A stretch of 64,000 nt of DNA, taken from contig JAFLRN010000002.1 in the NCBI GenBank assembly GCA_022511385.1, positions 1 through 64,000 on the forward strand, given 5' to 3'. The notes under the pieces were generated by a model. It saw only the letters and a program-made list of their open reading frames with translations, was not told where the DNA came from and did no database searches. Source of the stretch: Acetatifactor sp. GTDB lineage: Bacteria; Bacillota; Clostridia; Lachnospirales; Lachnospiraceae. Both the position numbers and the translations under genes were made by a program. Below are positions 10,286 through 19,818 of the stretch, piece by piece. The first letter of the stretch is position 1. Each line of letters opens with the position of its first letter.

Positions 10286-13200
10286 ATGGGAAATGAACGT
10301 TACTCAACCCATGTCCTTGAATTGGTCAGAAATAATGGCGTTCAAGCTATAGAAGCAGGTCCGGATGACACCTGCTTTCTAATGTTTGATTATTTCGATG
10401 TGCTGATCTATAAGGAGCTTGTGGGGGAAACAAAACATTATTTGAATTATTTTTCTATCGGTGATACTTTCAAAGATGTCCAGAAGTACAAGGTATCATA
10501 TAAAACACTCAGCTTATACTGCAGTAGAGACAGCAAAACAAATCCCTTTACCATAAATGGTGAAAGAGCAGGGAGGATTCCGTTCCTGGGGCTTATCCAG
10601 GTTAGTCTGTGCAAGGAAAATTACCAGAGGAAAAATGTTCCCGTGGATGTGGATAAGTTTTTATCCCAGTGTGAAAAAGAGATTATGGAAATAGCTGACA
10701 AGGCGCCGCAGCAGGGTGAAGCCAGTGAGACAGTAAAGCAGATTTATCGGAGCTCTACTACCGGGGATTTTTGCCTGGTGGTGAGAACTGGTTTTGTGGA
10801 AAATATATATAACATTGCCCTGGCGCTGAACGACACTCAAGACCAGTCCAAGGAATCGGAGGAGATGTTAAGACTGCTTACCTATACGAATGTGGGAATT
10901 GCGTGCAAGTCACCTTCGGATAATCAATTTAAGACGTTGGATTCGAACTTTGTCAACAGTCATCAGAATCTGGTGTTTGCCCTTCGGTTTTCAGCAGATT
11001 CTGAAATGATGAAGCTTTTAAAGCAATATACTCCTCAATCGACACAAGAAGAGAAAACTCAAGCTGTAAAAGGGCTTTTCGGGAGATACGATTATCTGCT
11101 TCATATAGGGATTGAGGAATTTGCGAAAGTTTATCCTGTTCTGTGTGCGAAAAAGGTAGGGTCAAAATCAGAGGATATGGCATATGACCCCGAAGACATA
11201 AGCTTGACTAATATTTTGAAGTATTCACATATCAGGAACATCAATGAACGTGTCTTAGTGGAGATGCAGTCGTTACAAGCTGTCAGCCAATGTGACGATG
11301 ACACAGAGAAAGGTACTTATCTGTTCCAGGTAATGGAAAAGAACAAAAGGCTGTATGAGAAAATAAATGCGTTAGAGCCGTTAGGAAGCTTTTTTTCTGA
11401 AGAGGCCCGTGCTTTTAAGGATTTATATAGGGGAATGAAGGAAATATATAAAGCTTTTTCCAGTGTAGGTGCAGAGAAGGAGGCTTATATCAATTGGCTT
11501 GGATTTTATGAGGATATGTCTATTCTCTGCGAGTGCATTATGCGCAGTATGGAGAAGTATAAATATCTATGTGATAACAGCAAGGATAACTCATTCGATG
11601 AGGATGAAAAAAGGAGATATCAGATAAGACTGCTGAGGGATTGGCGCAGCAGTATTCAGGCAATCAATCAGTACACCAGACTGGTTCAGAACATAAACTA
11701 CCAGACCTACCAATCCCCCATCTATGAACTTCAGACGCAGATAGACACAGCTAAGACCATGGTTGCCTACCGGGAAGCGATGAGGACTTATATGGAAACT
11801 GTTCGTGATGGTGTTTCCAGAGGAACTGACGATGGGGCAAAAATCGTTCCGATTATTTATCCGGATTTGTCAAAAGACGAGGTTGAAGTGACAGCACCCT
11901 TTATCAACCAGGTGAAGGACGGCATAGAACATACCAGAGAAATTGTATGTACTGTTCCATCTTTTGAATATTTTGGAAGGTTGTATGATCTGCTGCCGTG
12001 GATGCTCCATGAGGCGTCTCACCACATAAAGATTCTTGACAAGGATGAAAGGAATCAATTTGTTGCCCAATATTTATTCTCTTACTTGTTTGAAATCGTT
12101 ATTGAGGACGCTTTGCTGAAATTATCGAATGACAGCCTGTATGTGGCAATTGGAAGGGCGGAGCATAAGCTGGTTGACAGCATGGTAAAGATAGCGGTTG
12201 GGGATGTATCATCAGATTCCGAATTTAGGGATTTTGATTTTCAGAGGCTGGTAAGTGAGATAGATACTTATTGTGCACGACTGTTTCCATACCAGACTGA
12301 ATATGAAGGCACCAGGCATTATAATGAAGGACAAAAAATACGAGAAGTTGCTTTTCAGTATTATCTGGATCAATGTCGAAAAGAAGGGATATTTACAGAT
12401 GACAATGTCCAAAATCTGTTGAGTATTAAGTCGGAAATGAACTATGAGAAAAGGGATAAATTGACGGCGGAGTTATTGGACAGATACATTCCCAAGGTAT
12501 TTGGACATACAGGAGCAAAGGGAGACGATATAGATTTTATTCGGTTATCGGACATTTACCTTCCTAGGAAAGGATTTGAAAAACGGCTGTGTGAGATAGC
12601 GAAAAAAATGGGTGTGGTAGGTGGATCGGAGAGTGCCATTCGGGAGTATTGTTATAAGGTAATGGAGCTCTACAGGGTGGAAGAGGCATATAATACAATT
12701 TATCAGGAAAAAGATAATTCCGAGAAATGCATCAAAGATTATTTGGGAAGGGTCTATGATGATTACCAGCAAAGCAGCAAGAAACATCCGTGGATGGAAG
12801 AGGACAAATTCTTTTCAGATCCTGCCGTGATGCATATTTTCAGAAACTTGTGGCTGTTGGATGATAATCAGGAAAGCAAAGATAAATTCAGTTCAGTAAT
12901 GTTAAATATCTTTTTAAATGTTGATTACAGTAGAATCCAGCCGGATAGAAAGCTCAGGGAGATTGTATATAGGGAGACATTTGCAGACTTACTCATGGCG
13001 ACTTCGCTCGATTTGAAAAGCTTTGGATATTGCAGACAAGTGTTGCAGACGATCAGCGACGCACGTATTAACAACAAGGTTTATCACTATAATGAAGCCA
13101 ACAATCAGCGGTTTCAGATTGTAACGGCAGTCTTGTTAGAGGAAGAGTTGACAAAGGAATCCGATGAAAACAGTAAAGCGGAGAGCTCCGAGGGCAATAG

Positions 13201-13879
13201 ATATGAATATGTTAAGTTGGATGGAAGCAGCATTATTGAGAAAGGAATCATTTATTGTGAATATACATTAAAGTGCATTTTTCAAAAGCTCTTGGATATG
13301 CAAGCAATAAAGGCGGATATTTCAAAGGCGAGTCTCGTAGAACCATTCATTAAAAGCATCCAAGCACAGCTGGAAACTTATCTCCGTACCTCTAAAAATG
13401 ATGAGAGCTATAATGCAACATTATTATATGTGCTACTTCACGGTATAGAAACAGCGGATGACATCATTAAGGAGGAGTGGGAACAGTATAGCGACATTGC
13501 GGCGGAATGCCGGCCTATTAAGTATATTTTTTGGAGATTGGAATATTTTTGCCGTGGCATTAAGAATATTATGCAAGATGGATACATTCGTGTACCTTGG
13601 GATATTTTTTCTTACATGAAAAAAATCCGTAAACAAATTAAAAAACAGAATGGTTTTGGCTGCATATGGGAACAGGATTGGGAGTGTCTGAAAAAGACTA
13701 AAGAGGATGTTAGTAAGTTCTACAACGAACCGAAACTTGTTTTTGAAAAATCTGCAGCTGAAAAATTGGAAAACACCATTGATTTTATTCAAAATTACTA
13801 TTATTACAATAGGTTCGAAATGATCAAAAGAGAAAGTGAGATGAATGAAAAGAATGGATCAGTCGGTCGAGAAGGTTAA
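10286..13879 (+). CDS. Large (1197-aa) hypothetical protein with HEXXH metallopeptidase-like motif and distal ETFAD motif
   Basis: Good RBS (aaggagatatcacatcaATG). 'WMLHEASHHIKIL' (HEASH, residues about 575-579, nt 12008-12022) and 'YRETFADLLMATSL' (E897..D901, nt about 12974-12988). No other family recognised. Confidence 0.85.
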   Translation: MGNERYSTHVLELVRNNGVQAIEAGPDDTCFLMFDYFDVLIYKELVGETKHYLNYFSIGDTFKDVQKYKVSYKTLSLYCSRDSKTNPFTINGERAGRIPFLGLIQVSLCKENYQRKNVPVDVDKFLSQCEKEIMEIADKAPQQGEASETVKQIYRSSTTGDFCLVVRTGFVENIYNIALALNDTQDQSKESEEMLRLLTYTNVGIACKSPSDNQFKTLDSNFVNSHQNLVFALRFSADSEMMKLLKQYTPQSTQEEKTQAVKGLFGRYDYLLHIGIEEFAKVYPVLCAKKVGSKSEDMAYDPEDISLTNILKYSHIRNINERVLVEMQSLQAVSQCDDDTEKGTYLFQVMEKNKRLYEKINALEPLGSFFSEEARAFKDLYRGMKEIYKAFSSVGAEKEAYINWLGFYEDMSILCECIMRSMEKYKYLCDNSKDNSFDEDEKRRYQIRLLRDWRSSIQAINQYTRLVQNINYQTYQSPIYELQTQIDTAKTMVAYREAMRTYMETVRDGVSRGTDDGAKIVPIIYPDLSKDEVEVTAPFINQVKDGIEHTREIVCTVPSFEYFGRLYDLLPWMLHEASHHIKILDKDERNQFVAQYLFSYLFEIVIEDALLKLSNDSLYVAIGRAEHKLVDSMVKIAVGDVSSDSEFRDFDFQRLVSEIDTYCARLFPYQTEYEGTRHYNEGQKIREVAFQYYLDQCRKEGIFTDDNVQNLLSIKSEMNYEKRDKLTAELLDRYIPKVFGHTGAKGDDIDFIRLSDIYLPRKGFEKRLCEIAKKMGVVGGSESAIREYCYKVMELYRVEEAYNTIYQEKDNSEKCIKDYLGRVYDDYQQSSKKHPWMEEDKFFSDPAVMHIFRNLWLLDDNQESKDKFSSVMLNIFLNVDYSRIQPDRKLREIVYRETFADLLMATSLDLKSFGYCRQVLQTISDARINNKVYHYNEANNQRFQIVTAVLLEEELTKESDENSKAESSEGNRYEYVKLDGSSIIEKGIIYCEYTLKCIFQKLLDMQAIKADISKASLVEPFIKSIQAQLETYLRTSKNDESYNATLLYVLLHGIETADDIIKEEWEQYSDIAAECRPIKYIFWRLEYFCRGIKNIMQDGYIRVPWDIFSYMKKIRKQIKKQNGFGCIWEQDWECLKKTKEDVSKFYNEPKLVFEKSAAEKLENTIDFIQNYYYYNRFEMIKRESEMNEKNGSVGREG

Positions 13880-14969
13880 AACGTGGTATGCTGAAAGTCT
13901 GGGGGAAGTATACCAGCATGTGAACGCCATCAGCGAAGAGATCAAGAGCGAGACAAAAGATACTCCTATCTTATGGTTTCGAGGTCATGCTAGGGCGAAT
14001 TATCATTTGGAACCAAACATTTTCAGACAGGTGGGGTATCGGTACAATGATACGGATACTTACAGCAATAATCACTTGCGAGAGGAATATCGCTTTCAGA
14101 GCTTTATGTCCCGCAATTTTGACAAGGTGGATTATCATGTGCCTCAGACTATGATTGAATGGCAGGAGGTCATGCAGCATTTCTTTTCCCGGACAAGGTT
14201 GATGGACTGGAGCGAGTCTCTGGTTATTGCATTGGAATTTGCGTTGGAGTCCTTCATCTCTCCAGTGAAAGATCTGGAAGTTATTGAGAGGTGTAGGACT
14301 GCAGAGCCTGTAATCTGGATCCTGCAGCCTACCCGGCTGAATGAGGCAGTGTATCATTCTTTTGTTGACAAAGCGGACAGTCATCTGATCAAAAAGGCTT
14401 TGAATGGTGAGAGGACGGATAAACTGGCTGATGAGATTCTGAGGGAATTGCAGAAAGATAAGGCCATCGATATTTATTTTGATACCAAAGTAGAACAGGA
14501 GAAAAACCTAAATAAGATAATTGGCTTGTCAGCCCTGGAAATGGTCAGGAATGCATATAAGGGCAGGGAAATGGCAGCATTGAGCAATCTTGAACTGAAC
14601 CCGTTTTTCTATTTACTGCTACGTTATTATTCAGATGGAATTCCTGTGAAACTGGGTGACATTCCCCCGCTGGCAATTATCCATCCATATCATAGTCAAA
14701 GGATTAAGGATCAGAAAGGTGTCTTTACCGTATTTCCATATTATATTCCGGATGTCAGGATGGAAACGCTCGCGAAGGCTGATAAGACCAAGGTATATCC
14801 TGCGTTTGGAATGGAGTACATGGAGGAATGTATGCCTTGTCTACATAACATTCAGATATTAAATCCGGATAGGGTGGCGAGAGAGCTAAGATTGACAGGA
14901 GCAAAAAGAGGGAATCTATATTCAGACATGCAGGTCGTATCACAAGATTTTGAATATGCTGTGAATTAA
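13845..14969 (+). CDS. FRG domain-containing protein
   Basis: 'PILWFRGHARANYHLEPNIFRQ' and 'MQHFFSRTRLMDWSESLVIALEFAL' match the FRG-domain pattern; overlaps the upstream ORF by 35 bp. Confidence 0.85.
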   Translation: MKRMDQSVEKVKTWYAESLGEVYQHVNAISEEIKSETKDTPILWFRGHARANYHLEPNIFRQVGYRYNDTDTYSNNHLREEYRFQSFMSRNFDKVDYHVPQTMIEWQEVMQHFFSRTRLMDWSESLVIALEFALESFISPVKDLEVIERCRTAEPVIWILQPTRLNEAVYHSFVDKADSHLIKKALNGERTDKLADEILRELQKDKAIDIYFDTKVEQEKNLNKIIGLSALEMVRNAYKGREMAALSNLELNPFFYLLLRYYSDGIPVKLGDIPPLAIIHPYHSQRIKDQKGVFTVFPYYIPDVRMETLAKADKTKVYPAFGMEYMEECMPCLHNIQILNPDRVARELRLTGAKRGNLYSDMQVVSQDFEYAVN

Positions 14970-15019
14970 ATAATGAGTGGCATTGCGGATATGATACGAG
15001 AGATTGATGTCCTGAACAC

Positions 15020-15052
15020 AAATAAAAAGGCCATTTAGGTCTTTTTTATTTG
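15020..15052 (+). terminator. Rho-independent terminator-like hairpin
   Basis: aaataaaaaggcc-attta-ggtcttttttattt inverted repeat with T-rich tail, downstream of the FRG gene. Confidence 0.65.
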
Positions 15053-15196
15053 CAAATTAATTCCGCTTGTAAGGAGAGATAATTTAAATAGACTATTTGT
15101 TGTGTTTTCAATGAAGAATTTCAGGTGGTTGATAAAATTAAGTAAACATGTTATTATTAACCAGATATAAGATTTGGTTTTTATATTTTGAAATAG

Positions 15197-15403
15197 GAAT
15201 CTCTTGATGCAACATATAAAGGAATCCAGATGGGAACATTCGGAACTTACAATGTTGTCAGTTTTAACGGCAAGAAGGTCATTGCTACAAAGGAAGTAAA
15301 CCTCATCTCTATTATTGAAAGCAATAGAACCAGAGAGGGCTTTATTGCTGATGAAGTATTGGAAAAAGCCGGATATTATACGGCAAAGGGAATGCAATTA
15401 TGA
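15197..15403 (+). pseudogene. Chimeric gene remnant: DegT-family aminotransferase fragment joined in frame to a UDP-sugar dehydrogenase C-terminal fragment
   Basis: Translation ESLDATYKGIQMGTFGTYNVVSFNGKKVI|ATKEVNLISIIESNRTREGFIADEVLEKAGYYTAKGMQL*. First half resembles ESFGATYKGIQTGMFGTESVISFNGNKIV of the gene at 15400; second half resembles [30 protein letters not shown] of the gene at 38806. Confidence 0.8.
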
Positions 15404-16701
15404 ATAAACAGCTTATTGATAAACGGTTTGAAGGCATAGAGCCTTTTGAAAAGAAAATATGGCTGTCCAGCCCTACGATGCATGGAGATGAGCAGAAGTG
15501 GGTAGTTGAAGCCATTCAGAAAAATTGGGTAAGCACGGTTGGCAAAAATATTAATGAGGTTGAGCGTATAACAGCTGAAAAGATTGGCAGGGAGCATGCA
15601 GTAGCTTTGTCCGCCGGAACGGCGGCTCTTCATCTGGCAATAAAGCTGTGTGGAGAAAAGCTGTATGGTCAGCCTAAGGTCGGTCATGGATGCCTGGAGG
15701 GACATAAGGTGTTTGCGTCGGACATGACTTTCGATGCTACGGTCAATCCGATTGCATACGAGGGCGGCGAGACAGTGTTTATCGATACTGAATACGATAC
15801 TTGGAACATGGATCCGGTCGCTCTTGAAAAGGCATTTGAGATTTATCCTGATGTAAGGCTGGTGGTCATAGCACATTTGTATGGTACACCCGGAAAGATG
15901 GATGAACTTAAGGCTGTCTGTGACAAGCGAGGTGCATTGATTGTAGAGGACGCTGCAGAATCCTTCGGAGCCACATATAAAGGGATTCAGACGGGTATGT
16001 TTGGCACGGAATCCGTCATCAGCTTTAATGGCAATAAAATCGTGACTGGTTCTGCAGGCGGAATGCTGGTGACGGATAGTCAGGAAGATGCAAATAAAGC
16101 ACGAAAATGGAGTATGCAGGCAAGAGAGAATGCGTCGTGGTATCAGCACGAAGAGATGGGTTACAACTATCGCATGAGCAATATTGTGGCAGGAATTGTT
16201 CGCGGTCAGTTGCCCTACCTTGAAGCACACATTATTCAAAAGAGAGAAATCTACTATAGGTATAAGAAAGGGCTGGCTGACCTTCCGGTCAGGATGAATC
16301 CGTTTGATGAAAAGAATAGTGTACCGAACTTCTGGCTTAGTTGTCTGATCATAGATAAAGATGCTATGTGTCGACAGGTCCGAAGCGAGAAGGAAACTCT
16401 CTACATCAGTGAACCGGGGAAAAGCTGTCCTACAGAAATTCTGGAAGTGATGGCTTCGTTTAATGCAGAGGGGAGACCAATTTGGAAGCCGATGCACATG
16501 CAGCCGATTTATCGGATGAATCCGTTTATTACAAGAAAAGGAAGTGGCAGAGCAAAAAGCAATGCCTACATTCAGGAGGCGGATGTGGTAGATGTGGGAG
16601 CAGATATATTTGAAAGAGGTTTATGTCTGCCGAGTGATAATAAGATGACGATAGAACAGCAAGATAGGATCATTAAAATAATCAGAGCTTGTTTTGGGTA
16701 G
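15400..16701 (+). CDS. DegT/DnrJ/EryC1/StrS PLP-dependent sugar aminotransferase (PglE-like)
   Basis: 'ALSAGTAALHLAIKLCG', 'LIVEDAAESFGATYKG', 'FNGNKIVTGSAGGML', 'EMGYNYRMSNIVAGIVRGQL'. Confidence 0.93.
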   Translation: MNKQLIDKRFEGIEPFEKKIWLSSPTMHGDEQKWVVEAIQKNWVSTVGKNINEVERITAEKIGREHAVALSAGTAALHLAIKLCGEKLYGQPKVGHGCLEGHKVFASDMTFDATVNPIAYEGGETVFIDTEYDTWNMDPVALEKAFEIYPDVRLVVIAHLYGTPGKMDELKAVCDKRGALIVEDAAESFGATYKGIQTGMFGTESVISFNGNKIVTGSAGGMLVTDSQEDANKARKWSMQARENASWYQHEEMGYNYRMSNIVAGIVRGQLPYLEAHIIQKREIYYRYKKGLADLPVRMNPFDEKNSVPNFWLSCLIIDKDAMCRQVRSEKETLYISEPGKSCPTEILEVMASFNAEGRPIWKPMHMQPIYRMNPFITRKGSGRAKSNAYIQEADVVDVGADIFERGLCLPSDNKMTIEQQDRIIKIIRACFG

Positions 16702-16712
16702 GATTTATAGAA

Positions 16713-17462
16713 ATGAGTATATATAGGAAAAGGGGCTTTTATGAGAAATATATAAAACGCTTGTTGGATATAATTTGCTCATTAGCTGCAATTATTCTCT
16801 TGAGTTGGCTATTCATCATTATTGCATTGCTTGTCCGAGTAAAGATGGGGAGTCCCATTGTTTTTAAACAGCCTCGTCCAGGATTAATAGATCCCGTGAC
16901 GGGTAAAGAACGTATTTTTTATGTGTATAAATTCCGAACTATGACAGACGCGAGAGATGAAAATGGAGAATTGTTACCGGATGATATGCGTCTAGGAAAG
17001 TTTGGAAAGGCTCTAAGGGCCTCCAGCCTTGACGAGGTGCTAGAGGCTTTCAATATACTAAAAGGTGACATGAGCCTTATCGGTCCACGTCCTCAGCTTG
17101 TGAGAGATATGGTATTTATGAGCGATAAACAGAGGATGAGACATACAGCTAAACCTGGGCTATCCGGATTGGCACAGGTCATGGGGCGGAACGCAATTAC
17201 TTGGGAAGACAAAATTAACTGGGATTTGAAGTACATTGAAAAAGTCAGTTTTTTGAATGATCTGAAAATTCTAGTGTTAACTGTGAAAAAGGTATTCGGA
17301 AAAGGCGAAAGTTCAGAGGAAATTGATGTGACAGATGATTATGGAGATGCTTTACTTAAGGCAGGGAAGGTAACCAAGCCTCAGTACGATGCTCATCAGG
17401 CATATGCGAAAAAATTGATAGAAGAGAGCTATAATAGAAAAAAGTCAGGTCATAAGAAATGA
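16713..17462 (+). CDS. Polyprenyl sugar-phosphate transferase, PglC/WecP small type
   Basis: 'KRLLDIICSLAAIILLSWLFIIIALLVRVKMGSPIVFKQPRPG...LDEVLEAFNILKGDMSLIGPRPQL'. Confidence 0.93.
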   Translation: MSIYRKRGFYEKYIKRLLDIICSLAAIILLSWLFIIIALLVRVKMGSPIVFKQPRPGLIDPVTGKERIFYVYKFRTMTDARDENGELLPDDMRLGKFGKALRASSLDEVLEAFNILKGDMSLIGPRPQLVRDMVFMSDKQRMRHTAKPGLSGLAQVMGRNAITWEDKINWDLKYIEKVSFLNDLKILVLTVKKVFGKGESSEEIDVTDDYGDALLKAGKVTKPQYDAHQAYAKKLIEESYNRKKSGHKK

Positions 17463-17499
17463 AATTTAATTAGTCGCCAGGAGGAAGAAGATTAGGGAA

Positions 17500-18624
17500 A
17501 TGACTGATAACAAGGTAATAGCAATGCTTAATTGCCACGATGATGATGTATTTTGTTTCAGAAAAGAAATAATAGATGATTTGGCGGATAACGGCTATAC
17601 TGTCCTTGTTTCCTGCCCTTATGGTAAGAGAATTGAATTTATTAAAAGAAAAAACGTAATTTATGAGGATATTGAAATAGACAGAAGGGGAACGAATCCA
17701 ATAAAGGATTTGAAATTGCTTCGCAGCTATGTCAATTTATTTAAAAAGTATAAGCCATTAGTAGTTTTGGCATTTACAATAAAACCGAATATATATGGTG
17801 GTTTGGCGGCTAGACATCTCAAGATTCCTTATGTCAATAACATTACAGGATTGGGTAGTGGATTTGAAAATGGCGGTATTGTCAAGCGTATAATTGTTTT
17901 ATTATATCGTGTGGTTTTTAACTCAGCTTACCACATATTTTTCCAAAATGAAGAGAACAGGAAAAAAATACAATCAGCAAATATTATTAAGCATGATAGA
18001 TATGAGGTTATTCCAGGAAGTGGGGTTAATCTTAGAAAATTTGCATTTTGCGAATATCCCAAGGAGGGCACAATTGTTTTTAATTATATTGGCAGAGTAA
18101 TGAGAGACAAGAACATTGATGATTACCTATATCTGGCAGAAAAAATAAAAGAAAAATATAGCAATATAACATTCAATGTGATTGGGTTTATAGAAGAGAC
18201 CGAATCGGAATATAGGGATAAATTAAAAGAACTCGAAGATAAAGGAATTATTCGGTATCTGGGTTCGCAGCAAGATGTAAGGCCATTTATCGATCAAAGC
18301 TGCGCCATTGTTCATCCATCAACATACGGAGAGGGATTATCCAATGTTTTGTTGGAAAGTGCATCTGTTGGGAGAGCATTGATTACGACCACAATTTCCG
18401 GCTGCAGAGAAACAGTTGATGACGGTGTTAATGGTTATTTGTTCGAACCCAATAATCGTAATATGATGATTGATGCCGTAGAGAAATTTATTTCTTTGAC
18501 ATATAAAGAGAAAGTTCAAATGGGAATCGCCTCAAGAAAGATTGCAGAAACACACTTTAGCAGGGATATAGTTGTTGAAAAATATCGACATTTGGTAGAG
18601 AAAATATGGAAAGAGGAAGTATGA
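17500..18624 (+). CDS. Glycosyltransferase family 4 (PglA-like)
   Basis: 'AFTIKPNIYGGLAARHLKIPYVNNITGLGSGFENGG' and 'VHPSTYGEGLSNVLLESASVGRALITT'. Confidence 0.9.
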   Translation: MTDNKVIAMLNCHDDDVFCFRKEIIDDLADNGYTVLVSCPYGKRIEFIKRKNVIYEDIEIDRRGTNPIKDLKLLRSYVNLFKKYKPLVVLAFTIKPNIYGGLAARHLKIPYVNNITGLGSGFENGGIVKRIIVLLYRVVFNSAYHIFFQNEENRKKIQSANIIKHDRYEVIPGSGVNLRKFAFCEYPKEGTIVFNYIGRVMRDKNIDDYLYLAEKIKEKYSNITFNVIGFIEETESEYRDKLKELEDKGIIRYLGSQQDVRPFIDQSCAIVHPSTYGEGLSNVLLESASVGRALITTTISGCRETVDDGVNGYLFEPNNRNMMIDAVEKFISLTYKEKVQMGIASRKIAETHFSRDIVVEKYRHLVEKIWKEEV

Positions 18625-19742
18625 TCAAAATTTTATTTTTTTTACCATCGTTAACAGGCGGGGGCGCGGAGCGAACTATCGTAAACATAGCGAATGGATT
18701 GGACAGATCTAAATATAAGGTGCATCTATTACTATTAGACCGTCCAACAGAAGGAAAGTATAAAGACGAGTACTCTCATCTCTTATACGAAGATATTTGT
18801 GTGCATAACCTGAAAATCAAAATCTGTAAAAAAAATTATCTTCGACTATTGCTTGGCATGCGGAAAGTAATAAAAGATATTGGTCCCGATATTGCAATGA
18901 GCACCATGTTACGTCCGAATATAATGCTGACTATTGCTCTGAAATTAAGTGGTTTTAAGGGTAAAACAGTCTTAAGGGAATCTAATAACAGAACTGCTAC
19001 AAAGATTAGATGGATAGAGCGGAAGGCAATAAGGTATATATATGGCAGGTTTGCAGATAAAGCAGTGGCACTCTCTGAAGGGGTAAAATTGGATTTATGC
19101 AAAAACTACGAAGTCCCTCCGAATCGAATTCAAGTAATATATAATCCGATAGATCTTAAGGCAATAGAAGCACTGAGTAAAGATGTTGTTGATTTAAGTG
19201 GGGAGAACAAGCTGATATCAGCAGGAAGATTTACCGAACAAAAGGACTATCCAACATTATTAAAGGCATTGAGTATTCTAAGAAATCAGGTAAACTTTCG
19301 CATGATTATATTAGGTAAAGGAGAGCTTGAGTCACAGATTAAGGAAATAATCAAAAATGAAGATTTGGAACAATATATAACGCTGATTGGATTTCAAGCA
19401 AACCCCTATAAGTATATTCACAATTCTGATATTTTCATATTATCATCAGCCTGGGAGGGGTTTGGACATGTGATTGTGGAGGCGATGGCATGCGGAGCGG
19501 TTGTTATTTCAACCGACTGTCCTTATGGGCCCAGTGAGATAATAACAGATCATGTAAATGGAATACTTGTTCCGGTGGGAGATTATCAAGGAATAGCAGA
19601 TGCCGTTGTTGAGGTGTTACAGGATATAAATCTTCGAGAGAAAATAAGAAGTAATGCACTAAAGCGTGCACAGGATTTTGAAAGGGACAAAATTGTAAAA
19701 CAGTATGAAGATATGTTCGAAAACATAATGATATTGAGTTAA
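18621..19742 (+). CDS. Glycosyltransferase family 4
   Basis: 'FLPSLTGGGAERTIVNIANGL', 'SAGRFTEQKDYPTLLKAL', 'SSAWEGFGHVIVEAMACG'; ATGA overlap with upstream gene. Confidence 0.92.
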   Translation: MIKILFFLPSLTGGGAERTIVNIANGLDRSKYKVHLLLLDRPTEGKYKDEYSHLLYEDICVHNLKIKICKKNYLRLLLGMRKVIKDIGPDIAMSTMLRPNIMLTIALKLSGFKGKTVLRESNNRTATKIRWIERKAIRYIYGRFADKAVALSEGVKLDLCKNYEVPPNRIQVIYNPIDLKAIEALSKDVVDLSGENKLISAGRFTEQKDYPTLLKALSILRNQVNFRMIILGKGELESQIKEIIKNEDLEQYITLIGFQANPYKYIHNSDIFILSSAWEGFGHVIVEAMACGAVVISTDCPYGPSEIITDHVNGILVPVGDYQGIADAVVEVLQDINLREKIRSNALKRAQDFERDKIVKQYEDMFENIMILS

Positions 19743-19818
19743 AGGAATTTTGAAGAAGAGCAACAGAATGTCGAAAAATTTTACTATTATATTTAGCCTT
19801 TATGCGGAGGATATAAAA

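Noticed and set aside
15376-16497. 373-aa minus-strand ORF opposite the aminotransferase
   Set aside because: Antisense shadow of a strongly supported plus-strand DegT-family gene.
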